Positions 1-7,408 of a stretch of DNA of 64,000 nt are shown one piece after another (the stretch's first letter is position 1; every line of letters begins with the position of its first letter). The DNA comes from Mucilaginibacter achroorhodeus (GTDB lineage: Bacteria; Bacteroidota; Bacteroidia; Sphingobacteriales; Sphingobacteriaceae): NCBI RefSeq assembly GCF_007846095.1, contig NZ_VOEI01000001.1, forward strand, positions 682,001 through 746,000. Direction: 5' to 3'. The notes below the pieces were generated by a model. The model worked only from the letters and a program-made list of their open reading frames with translations, did no database searches and was not told where the DNA came from. Made by a program: the position numbers and the translations under genes.

Positions 1-651
1 TTTACTGCACAAGCTAAAAAAGCAGGATTAGCTGTTAAAACTTCTGACGATGTAACCGGTGTTGCGTCAAGTTTAGCAGGCCTTGATAACGCAAGACCAA
101 TAGTTAAATGGGCTTTTGGTGCAGATAAAGGCGCCATTGGCGACCAGGTGTTTGCCGTAGGCGATCAATATGTTGTTGCCCGTTTAAGCAATATTAAGCC
201 ACAAGGCGCTTTACCTTTAGAAGCGATTAAAAAACAGATTGAGCCGGCTGTATTGCTTGATGTTAAAGGCAAACAATTGGCAGAGAAATTCCAGTCTGCA
301 TTAAATGGATCAACCAGTATTGATCAGGTTGCTCAAAAAGCAGGCAGCAAAGTAACTCCTGTTCAAAATATCGTATTTGCTAACCCTGTGTTACCGGGTT
401 CATCAGCAGAGTATCTGCTTGTAGGTTCTATCTTCGGTTCGCAGCCAAATAAATTATCAGCGCCTGTGAAAGGCCAAAGCGGCGTGTATGTTTACACTGT
501 AGAAAGCTTTGTAAACCCTGCGCCGCTAACTAACACTGTAAGAGAGAAACAACAGCTGAGCCAGGTATTGGCACAGCGCACCCCTGGTTCTTTACTTGAT
601 GCCTTAAAAGATAAGGCTAATGTAAAAGATAACAGAGCTAAGTTCTTGTAA
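1..651 (+). CDS. Peptidylprolyl isomerase, PpiD/SurA-like (C-terminal part, 5' end outside window)
   Basis: The reading frame is open from base 1 and ends with TAA at 649-651, giving 216 visible residues, so the gene begins upstream of the window. The sequence resembles the C-terminal half of the large membrane-anchored PpiD/SurA_N foldases of Bacteroidota, which assist folding of exported outer-membrane proteins in the periplasm. Visible pieces include a rotamase-like tail (GDQVFAVGDQYVVARL) followed by an alpha/beta region rich in Ala, Lys and Gln. The N-terminal membrane anchor and the parvulin domain core are not visible, so the assignment rests on the tail alone. A hairpin terminator follows at 673-708. 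Confidence 0.7.
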   Translation, partial: FTAQAKKAGLAVKTSDDVTGVASSLAGLDNARPIVKWAFGADKGAIGDQVFAVGDQYVVARLSNIKPQGALPLEAIKKQIEPAVLLDVKGKQLAEKFQSALNGSTSIDQVAQKAGSKVTPVQNIVFANPVLPGSSAEYLLVGSIFGSQPNKLSAPVKGQSGVYVYTVESFVNPAPLTNTVREKQQLSQVLAQRTPGSLLDALKDKANVKDNRAKFL

Positions 652-672
652 CATAAAATAAAGTAATTTTAC

Positions 673-708
673 ATCCGGCAGCTGCGTTATAGCTCTGCCG
701 GATTTTTT
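673..708 (+). terminator. Intrinsic terminator after the PpiD-like gene
   Basis: A 9-bp perfect stem (ATCCGGCAG with CTGCCGGAT) closes a 13-nt loop and is followed by TTTTTTAT. It lies 22 nt after the stop codon of the upstream gene and separates it from the DUF2480 gene. Confidence 0.85.
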
Positions 709-731
709 ATTTAGAACAGGTACTATCAGAT

Positions 732-1247
732 ATGGAAATACAGGAAAATATCATCAATAAAGTTGCGCAAAGCGGTTTGGTCACCTTAGATCCTGCGCAA
801 TTTTATGTTGCAGGCGAGCGGGTGGTTTATGATATTAAAGACAATCTGTTCCACGGGCTTATCCTTAGGGAAAAAGATTTCCGTGAGTTTGTGAAGAGCC
901 ATGATTGGGCACAATACCAGGATAAGTATGTGGCCGTAACCTGTACTGCAGATGCTATAGTACCTGCCTGGGCTTACATGCTGTTAGCCAACAAAATGGC
1001 AACTTATGCAAAAGAAGTTATATTTGGTGATGCAGATGTTTTAGAAACGGTGCTATTTGTAAAGGCAATGAAAGACTTGGATGTTGAACAATATCGCGAT
1101 CAGCGCATTGTAATAAAAGGCTGTGGTGATGTGCCGGTACCTGTGTCGGCCTATGTTGAATTGACGCAGAAATTAACACCCGTTGCAAAAAGTTTGATGT
1201 TTGGCGAACCATGTTCAACAGTACCCATTTACAAGCGCCGGGATTAA
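732..1247 (+). CDS. DUF2480 family protein
   Basis: 171 residues, cytoplasmic, no signal peptide or membrane segment. The sequence matches the DUF2480 family as I remember it, a Bacteroidota-restricted family of about 170 residues with unknown function. Visible landmarks are an N-terminal helix, the segment GLILREKDFREFVK, and two similar motifs near residues 75-105 and 135-160 (VPAWAYMLLANKM and VPVSAYVELTQKL), suggesting an internal duplication. The ATG at 732 follows the terminator of the preceding gene and no earlier in-frame start is credible. The next gene begins 34 nt downstream, so the two may be cotranscribed. Confidence 0.8.
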   Translation: MEIQENIINKVAQSGLVTLDPAQFYVAGERVVYDIKDNLFHGLILREKDFREFVKSHDWAQYQDKYVAVTCTADAIVPAWAYMLLANKMATYAKEVIFGDADVLETVLFVKAMKDLDVEQYRDQRIVIKGCGDVPVPVSAYVELTQKLTPVAKSLMFGEPCSTVPIYKRRD

Positions 1248-1281
1248 ACCGTAGCATGCATATTGCGTCTAAAACGATTAA

Positions 1282-2064
1282 ATGAAGAAATTTATAAGCG
1301 CCCTGTTAATAATACTATGCAATACAGCGGGCGCGTGGGCGCAAGAGCAGGTTGCCAAAACAAAGGAGGTAGCCTTTAAAGCGGGAGAGCAGATAACCTA
1401 CAAATTGCGATACGGTTTTTTAAGTGCTGCAGAAACGGTTATTAAGGTTGAAGATAGTCCGCTAAAGTTTGAGGGGCGGCCAGTTTTACATATCAACGCA
1501 CAAGCTAAAACCCTGGGTACATTTAACTTTTTGTTTAATGTTAGAAACGAGTACCATAGTTATATAGATCCTGCCACCTTACTTCCGTATTATTACTGGG
1601 AAAACAGAAAAGAGGCCAAGTACCGCCACACTGATAAAGTAACTTTTGACAGGCAAAAGAATATTATAACTGCCGATAAGGGGCAATTCTCTTTCAAAGG
1701 AGATGTATTCGATTTCTTATCGTGCTACTACTACGCGCGAAACATTGATATAACAGGATTAAAAGTGGGCGATGTTTTAACCCTTAGATATTTCCTGGAA
1801 GATGGCATTCACCCGCTTACCATCACTTATCTTGGCAAGGAACAGACGAAATGCAACCTCGGCACTTTCAACTGTTTAAAATTTAGCCCCACAATAATTC
1901 CCGGTCGTATATTTAAAAAGAACAGTAAGCTATATTTGTGGATCACTGATGATAAGAACCGTATCCCGGTTAAGGCCAACGTTGAGATAGTTGTAGGTAG
2001 CTTAACCATGGATCTCACACAGGCAAGCGGCTTAAAATATCCGCTTAATCCTGTAAAAAAATAA
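1282..2064 (+). CDS. DUF3108 domain-containing secreted protein
   Basis: 260 residues with an N-terminal signal peptide (MKKFISALLIILCNTAGAWA, cleavage near AWA-Q). The mature part fits the DUF3108 pattern: FKAGEQITYKLRYGFLSAAE at the start, a central region describing ring-like beta strands, and a C-terminal conserved IPVKANVEI segment. DUF3108 proteins are periplasmic or outer-membrane-associated, predicted to be beta-rich and lipocalin-like, with no defined activity. It ends 6 nt before the DUF3109 gene, so the pair is probably one transcriptional unit. Confidence 0.85.
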   Translation: MKKFISALLIILCNTAGAWAQEQVAKTKEVAFKAGEQITYKLRYGFLSAAETVIKVEDSPLKFEGRPVLHINAQAKTLGTFNFLFNVRNEYHSYIDPATLLPYYYWENRKEAKYRHTDKVTFDRQKNIITADKGQFSFKGDVFDFLSCYYYARNIDITGLKVGDVLTLRYFLEDGIHPLTITYLGKEQTKCNLGTFNCLKFSPTIIPGRIFKKNSKLYLWITDDKNRIPVKANVEIVVGSLTMDLTQASGLKYPLNPVKK

Positions 2065-2070
2065 TATTTT

Positions 2071-2637
2071 ATGATGATAGAAGTTGGCAGCGTGCTGGTG
2101 CATGAAGATGTAGTATCAAATAACTTTGTTTGCAACCTAAACAAATGCAAAGGTGCCTGCTGCCTTGAAGGCGACTCTGGTGCCCCACTTAACCATAATG
2201 AATTGCAAATACTAAAGGATATTTATCCTAAAGTAAAGCCATACATGACAAGCAAGGGCATTGCTACCATTGAAGCAATAGGTACCCACGTAACTGATTT
2301 TGAAGGCGATTACACCACGCCTTGTGTTGATACCAATAAAGAGTGCGCCTACGTCACCTGGGAGAACGGGATCACTAAATGCGCTATTGAGAAAGCTTAC
2401 GAAGCCGGCGATATTGATTGGCAAAAACCTATTTCCTGCCATTTATATCCTATCCGCATTACGGCATACCCTGAGTTTGATGTTCTAAATTACGACCGCT
2501 GGAGTATTTGCAGCCCGGCCTGTGCTTTTGGCGATGAGCTTAAGGTACGTGTGCATGAATTTTTAAAGGGGCCGCTTACCCGCAAATATGGAGAAGAATG
2601 GTATCGCGAACTGGAAGAAGCCGTAGAACATCTCTAA
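2071..2637 (+). CDS. DUF3109 family cysteine-rich protein
   Basis: 188 residues, cytoplasmic. The N-terminal CNLNKCKGACC cluster plus later cysteines (PCVDTNKEC, TKCAIEKAY, ISCHLYPIR, ICSPACAFG) is the DUF3109 signature, related to the YkgJ-type cysteine cluster families thought to bind a metal or an Fe-S centre. The protein's activity is unknown. Two ATGs occur in a row at 2071 and 2074; either may be used. It follows the DUF3108 gene by 6 nt, indicating translational or transcriptional coupling. About 76 nt separate it from gmd. Confidence 0.85.
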   Translation: MMIEVGSVLVHEDVVSNNFVCNLNKCKGACCLEGDSGAPLNHNELQILKDIYPKVKPYMTSKGIATIEAIGTHVTDFEGDYTTPCVDTNKECAYVTWENGITKCAIEKAYEAGDIDWQKPISCHLYPIRITAYPEFDVLNYDRWSICSPACAFGDELKVRVHEFLKGPLTRKYGEEWYRELEEAVEHL

Positions 2638-2713
2638 GCACTTACCATCCACTGCTGGTTTTTACAAGCTTTTACAATTAATTTAATAATATTGCACTTT
2701 CTAAAGTTTGTAA

Positions 2714-3850
2714 ATGAAAAAAGCTTTGATAACCGGCATAACAGGACAAGATGGTGCCTACTTAGCTGAATTTTTACTAAAAAAAGGATATGAGGTACAT
2801 GGCGTTAAACGCCGTGCATCATCTTTTAACACAGATAGGATAGATCACCTTTATCATGATCCGCATGAGAACGGTGCACGGTTTTTTCTGCATTACGGTG
2901 ATCTAACTGATTCTATGAACTTAACCAGGCTGATACAGGAAATTCAGCCGGATGAGATATATAATTTGGGTGCGCAAAGCCACGTTAAAGTGAGTTTTGA
3001 TTCGCCTGAGTATACCGCCAACGCCGATGGCATTGGCGTATTGCGGATACTGGAAGCTATACGTTTATTAGGTTTAACCGATAAAACAAGGCTTTATCAG
3101 GCATCCACATCAGAACTTTACGGCTTAGTGCAACATGTGCCGCAAAGCGAGGCCACGCCTTTTTACCCGCGCTCTCCTTATGCGGTTGCCAAGCTATATG
3201 GCTACTGGATAATTGTAAACTATCGTGAGGCGTATAACATGTATGCTTGTAATGGCATCCTGTTCAATCATGAGAGCCCCATCCGTGGGGAAACTTTTGT
3301 TACCCGCAAGATCACCCGTGCTGTTGCAAAAATAAGCCTGGGCCTGCAGGATTGCCTGTATGTGGGCAACCTTGATGCCAGGCGCGACTGGGGCCACGCT
3401 AAGGATTACATTATAGCCATGTGGCTAATGTTGCAGCAGGATGAACCGCAGGATTATGTTATTGCAACCGGTATTACCACAACCGTTCGTGATTTTATAA
3501 GAATGGCATTTGGCGAATTGGGTATAGAGATTGAATTTAGTGGAAAAGACGAGAATGAGAAAGGCGTTATAATTGATATTGATCAAGATAAAGCAATCTC
3601 GCTTGGTCTTAATACCGATGCTCTTAAATTTGGACAAACCATTGTAAGGGTTGATTCAAAATATTTCCGTCCCACTGAGGTCGACCTGCTTATAGGTGAT
3701 CCTTCAAAAGCTAAAAATCAATTAGGCTGGGAATTAACATATGACCTCCAGGCCTTGGTTACAGATATGGTGCAGTCAGACCTGCATCTCGCCAAAAAAG
3801 ACGAATACATGAAGAATGGCGGCTTCAAAACTTTAAATTACTTTGAATAG
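2714..3850 (+). CDS. gmd: GDP-mannose 4,6-dehydratase
   Basis: 378 residues, the usual length for Gmd. The enzyme converts GDP-mannose to GDP-4-keto-6-deoxymannose with bound NADP, the first step to GDP-fucose, GDP-rhamnose or GDP-perosamine for surface glycans. It is an extended short-chain dehydrogenase: Rossmann motif GITGQDG at residues 8-14, the active-site STSELYG segment, the catalytic Tyr-Lys pair in [10 protein letters not shown], and the substrate-binding [17 protein letters not shown] stretch. No GDP-fucose synthase gene (fcl) follows; the neighbour is an outer-membrane barrel gene 12 nt downstream. Confidence 0.96.
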   Translation: MKKALITGITGQDGAYLAEFLLKKGYEVHGVKRRASSFNTDRIDHLYHDPHENGARFFLHYGDLTDSMNLTRLIQEIQPDEIYNLGAQSHVKVSFDSPEYTANADGIGVLRILEAIRLLGLTDKTRLYQASTSELYGLVQHVPQSEATPFYPRSPYAVAKLYGYWIIVNYREAYNMYACNGILFNHESPIRGETFVTRKITRAVAKISLGLQDCLYVGNLDARRDWGHAKDYIIAMWLMLQQDEPQDYVIATGITTTVRDFIRMAFGELGIEIEFSGKDENEKGVIIDIDQDKAISLGLNTDALKFGQTIVRVDSKYFRPTEVDLLIGDPSKAKNQLGWELTYDLQALVTDMVQSDLHLAKKDEYMKNGGFKTLNYFE

Positions 3851-3862
3851 TAAGACTTTTCT

Positions 3863-5476
3863 ATGAAAAAAATATTTATCAGCATCAGCTTGTTGTTGGC
3901 TGCGGCCGGGGTAGCACGCGCTCAGGCGGTTTACCAACCTTATTCCTACCAATTCTATCAGAAGTTTGATGCGGATATCTACTCTACTAAAACAAGGATA
4001 CATTCGGCTGTACAGTCCTATTTTATAACCGATTCATTACTGCGACGCAGATATGATTCTATCATGAATTATGGTACAGGAAAGTATGACAACGTTTTTT
4101 TAAGGAAGCTCTTTAATGAGCATCAAATAGATGTAAAAGGCCAAAACTCTACTTTTTATGCTGATCTTTTACCTGATTTTGTTATCGGGCGAGATTTTGC
4201 CCAAAAACAAAATCTGTGGCAAAGTTCGTTAGGCCTGCAGATTGGCGGTACCGTAAGTGATAAATTTTTCTATAATGTTACCGGTTATCTTAACCGTGCC
4301 GAGGTGCCAGACTATATTTCAACATATGTGCGGCAGGTAGGTATAATGCCTGGTATGGCTTACGCAGGTACATTTAACAACAACCCTCGAGCTTACGGCT
4401 GGGATTACATTACTGCAATTGCATCCTATACGCCTAATAAATACTTAAACATCACCGCCGGGCGCGATAAAACTTTTATAGGTGACGGCTACCGCTCATT
4501 GCTTCTGTCTGATTACGCCTCTCCCTACCCCTTCCTAAAATTAACTGGAAATTTGGGCAACGTAACTTACATGGCTATGTGGGCACGTTTTGATGACCCG
4601 GCAAGTACAAGCGATCAGTTTACCGACCGTGCCAAATGGGGCGTTTTCCATTATTTAGACTGGAACATAAGTAAACGTTTATCTATCGGTTTCTTTGATT
4701 CTGTTATTTGGGGTGATGTTGATGACGAGGGGCATAAACACGGGTTTGATTTCAATTATATCAATCCGATCATTTTCCTTCGCCCGGTTGAAGCTGCAAA
4801 CGGCTCACCTGATAATGCACTTATTGGATTTACTTCAAAATACAAAATTACCGATGGCGTAACGGCCTACGGCCAATTCTCTCTTGATGAATTTCAAGCA
4901 AAAGAGTTTTTTCAGAACACCGGAAGCGTGCGTAATAAATTTGGATATCAGTTAGGCTTAAGAGGTGCAAACCTGTTTGGAATTAAAAACCTTAATTACC
5001 TGGTAGAACACAATACAGTTAGGCCTTATACTTTTAGTGAAAGAGCATCTATCCTAAATTACTCTGCTAACAGCGAACCATTAGCTCATCCCTGGGGTGC
5101 TAATTTCCGTGAAGTACTTGGGTTGTTAAATTATTCGTACAAACGCTTCAACCTTATGGGCGAAGTAGATTACGGACGTTATGGATTAGACGTTAATGGT
5201 GACAATTACGGAAAAGATATTTTTCAACCGTATACAAAACCTGTGCATCAGGATAACAACATTATCGGCCAGGGATTAACCACTAACATGATCTACCTGC
5301 AAGGCAAGGTAAGCTACATGCTTAATCCGAAATATAATCTACGTCTTGAGCTTGGCGGAATCTATCGTAACGAAAAAAACAGCCAGTTCAACGATAAAAC
5401 GGGCATGATAACTTTTGGCGTCCGCAGCTCATTCAGGAATATTTATACTGATCTCGCCAGCTACAAAACGCATTAA
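3863..5476 (+). CDS. Outer-membrane beta-barrel protein, RemB/Wzi-like
   Basis: 537 residues with a signal peptide (MKKIFISISLLLAAAGVARA). The mature protein is full of alternating aromatic and polar beta-strand segments and resembles Bacteroidota proteins annotated as gliding-motility protein RemB or capsule-assembly Wzi-like. Landmarks include FYADLLPDFVIGRD near residue 100, GRDKTFIGDGYRSLLLSDY near 205 and the mid-protein FNYINPIIFLRPVE. The Wzi resemblance would fit surface polysaccharide attachment, consistent with gmd 12 nt upstream. The motility role is known only for the F. johnsoniae relative and should not be assumed here. Confidence 0.7.
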   Translation: MKKIFISISLLLAAAGVARAQAVYQPYSYQFYQKFDADIYSTKTRIHSAVQSYFITDSLLRRRYDSIMNYGTGKYDNVFLRKLFNEHQIDVKGQNSTFYADLLPDFVIGRDFAQKQNLWQSSLGLQIGGTVSDKFFYNVTGYLNRAEVPDYISTYVRQVGIMPGMAYAGTFNNNPRAYGWDYITAIASYTPNKYLNITAGRDKTFIGDGYRSLLLSDYASPYPFLKLTGNLGNVTYMAMWARFDDPASTSDQFTDRAKWGVFHYLDWNISKRLSIGFFDSVIWGDVDDEGHKHGFDFNYINPIIFLRPVEAANGSPDNALIGFTSKYKITDGVTAYGQFSLDEFQAKEFFQNTGSVRNKFGYQLGLRGANLFGIKNLNYLVEHNTVRPYTFSERASILNYSANSEPLAHPWGANFREVLGLLNYSYKRFNLMGEVDYGRYGLDVNGDNYGKDIFQPYTKPVHQDNNIIGQGLTTNMIYLQGKVSYMLNPKYNLRLELGGIYRNEKNSQFNDKTGMITFGVRSSFRNIYTDLASYKTH

Positions 5477-5486
5477 ATTTAACTTT

Positions 5487-5531
5487 CAATAAACAACAAA
5501 GGCAGCCAATGGCTGCCTTTGTTGTTTATTG
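5487..5531. terminator. Bidirectional intrinsic terminator
   Basis: A perfect 21-bp inverted repeat with a 3-nt AAT loop lies between the converging RemB-like gene (+) and the small membrane-protein gene (-). A/T-rich outer arms (CAATAAACAAC and GTTGTTTATTG) around a GGCAGCC/GGCTGCC core provide a U-rich end on both strands. Confidence 0.93.
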
Positions 5532-5542
5532 AGTATTTCCTG

Positions 5543-6028
5543 TCAGGCTTCTTTCATCTCTGCCTTAATAGCTCTTAAAAATTCGTTGGCATGTTGCGAA
5601 CCGATAATATAGATCAAACCATCCCTGTCTGTGAGGTGTATGGCATCGTTACCGGCTGCGTAAAAACGGATAGTTCCTTTGGTGTGAAGATTATAAACCG
5701 GATTGTTAAAAAGGTAACGACTGTAAGTTCCCTTCTCTACTTTAATAATGCTGTTCAGATCTATCTTAACACGCCGGGTTGACCACAAGCCATCTAAAAG
5801 CACACTTTTGTTTTTCACAGTAGTGCTAAAGTGCAACAGAAAACCCATGATAATGGATATGATGATAATGACAAAGCCAACAATGGCCAGCAGATCGCCA
5901 TTACGCTCGCGCTCATCGGTAAAAAAATACGCGGCAAAGCAAAATAGCGCCAGTACCAGCCTGATGGTTATAGGTATCCACTCGCGGCCAAGGTATTGCT
6001 TTTCTACAAAAACGGCTTTTTCACTCAT
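5543..6028 (-). CDS. Small membrane protein with PH-like C-terminal domain
   Basis: 161 residues. Two hydrophobic segments near residues 20-36 and 47-66 form a membrane hairpin, followed by a soluble domain of about 90 residues (TTVKNKSVLLDGLW and the end ANEFLRAIKAEMKEA) that looks like the bacterial PH-like fold seen in other two-helix membrane proteins. No function is recognised. Its start codon overlaps the tilS stop by 4 nt, so it is translated from the same message as tilS. Confidence 0.75.
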   Translation of the reverse strand: MSEKAVFVEKQYLGREWIPITIRLVLALFCFAAYFFTDERERNGDLLAIVGFVIIIISIIMGFLLHFSTTVKNKSVLLDGLWSTRRVKIDLNSIIKVEKGTYSRYLFNNPVYNLHTKGTIRFYAAGNDAIHLTDRDGLIYIIGSQHANEFLRAIKAEMKEA

Positions 6029-7359
6029 ATTTTAAACAATTCGAATATAGTAACTTTTTTGGTTGAAGCGCTCACTTTGTATTTGTCGTTTAACCTGTAG
6101 CCACCTATCCACATAATATCTCCGTTTCCATTTATTAATAATGGAACAGTTTTCTTTACATGTAACGGCACTTTTTGCTGGATCAGGAAATCGCTTAGCT
6201 TTTGCCTCGTTTTCATCCCCAGGGGATAGAATGTATCACCTTGCTGCCAGCTTCGGATTTTAAGCGGATAAATTAATTTATATGCATCGATAGAAACAGC
6301 CAGTGGATTATCACGTACTATAATAGGGCTATCATCATGGAGAATATTGATGCGGTAGTTGCCCCATTTTCGTTCATGGTCTGTTTCATTAAAGATGATA
6401 TAATCAAGCTCTATCTCCGTTCTCTCAGTTATAATGATATCCTGCCTGTCCACTACAAGGTTGTGTGTGGGGCTTTCAAATCTACGTCCGGAATGCTTGT
6501 GCAATGCGGTCAGCAGGTCATCAACCGTACCTTCGGTAAAGTTAAAGCGCTGCAGCAATTTAAAAAGCAGCAATCGTTTTGGTGACAGGTGATTAATCTT
6601 TTCTATTGAAATGCTTGTATTATCCCCATGAGAAACCAGCAGTTCGTTGGCCAACAAATTTACCTGGTTATCCAACAGCATCTCCAGTTCCCTAAACGTA
6701 CGCAGGTTATTTTCAAACGTTGCCTCAAGGTTGGGGTTAAGGTCCTTTAAAACAGGTATAACCTTATGCCTTAATTTATTTCGCGCATACTTTGTTGATG
6801 CGTTGGAAGCATCTTCCACATAATTTAAACCTTCGGCCTCTACTATGGTCTGTATCTCATCCCGCGAAAGAAAAAGCAACGGGCGCACAAGATTGCCATT
6901 AACCGGCAAAATACCGTGTAAGCCAGCTATGCCTGTACCCCGGGTAAGGTTTAACAATATAGTCTCGATCGTATCGTTTTGATGGTGAGCAAGTGCAACG
7001 GCATCAAAACCATGTTGCAGGCGCAATTGTTCAAACCATTGGTAACGCAGATCTCGGGCAGCCATCTGGATAGATACTTTATGCTCGCGAGCATATTGAG
7101 CTGTATCAAAGTTGATGGTATGGAACTGAACGCCGAGGTTAATAGCCATTTGTTTGGTAAAATGCTGGTCGGCATCAGCATCAGCACCGCGAAGCATAAA
7201 GTTGCAATGGGCTATGGCAAAATTGTAACTTGCTGCTTTGAGCAGGTGCGCCATTAACACGGAATCCATGCCTCCGCTTACTGCTGCGAGCACTTTATCG
7301 GCGGGCTTAAAAAGCCTGTTTTGTTCAACAAAATCAATAAAGCGTTTAACCGGCAGCAT
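6025..7359 (-). CDS. tilS: tRNA(Ile)-lysidine synthetase
   Basis: 444 residues. TilS attaches lysine to C34 of the CAU-anticodon tRNA-Ile using ATP, changing both codon reading and charging specificity. The PP-loop SGGMDS is at residues 28-33, followed by AHCNFMLRG and the ALAHHQNDTIETILLNLTRG segment typical of TilS. The C-terminal tail (IRSWQQGDTFYPLGM, QKLSDFLIQQKVP) matches the TilS_C domain. I chose the ATG at 7359; the frame also has a TTG two codons earlier. It is divergent from the OstA-like gene and overlaps the downstream membrane-protein gene. Confidence 0.95.
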   Translation of the reverse strand: MLPVKRFIDFVEQNRLFKPADKVLAAVSGGMDSVLMAHLLKAASYNFAIAHCNFMLRGADADADQHFTKQMAINLGVQFHTINFDTAQYAREHKVSIQMAARDLRYQWFEQLRLQHGFDAVALAHHQNDTIETILLNLTRGTGIAGLHGILPVNGNLVRPLLFLSRDEIQTIVEAEGLNYVEDASNASTKYARNKLRHKVIPVLKDLNPNLEATFENNLRTFRELEMLLDNQVNLLANELLVSHGDNTSISIEKINHLSPKRLLLFKLLQRFNFTEGTVDDLLTALHKHSGRRFESPTHNLVVDRQDIIITERTEIELDYIIFNETDHERKWGNYRINILHDDSPIIVRDNPLAVSIDAYKLIYPLKIRSWQQGDTFYPLGMKTRQKLSDFLIQQKVPLHVKKTVPLLINGNGDIMWIGGYRLNDKYKVSASTKKVTIFELFKI

Positions 7360-7396
7360 GGCCAAAATTATTAATTTAATAAGCCCCGCAAAAAAC

Positions 7397-7404
7397 TAAT
7401 TTTG
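7397..7404 (+). promoter_or_regulatory. Bacteroidetes -7 box abutting the OstA-like start codon
   Basis: TAATTTTG matches the TAnnTTTG consensus of primary-sigma promoters in Bacteroidota. It ends 4 nt before the GTG at 7409, which would place the transcription start at or next to the start codon. No clear -33 TTTG is seen. Confidence 0.5.
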
Positions 7405-7408
7405 CAAC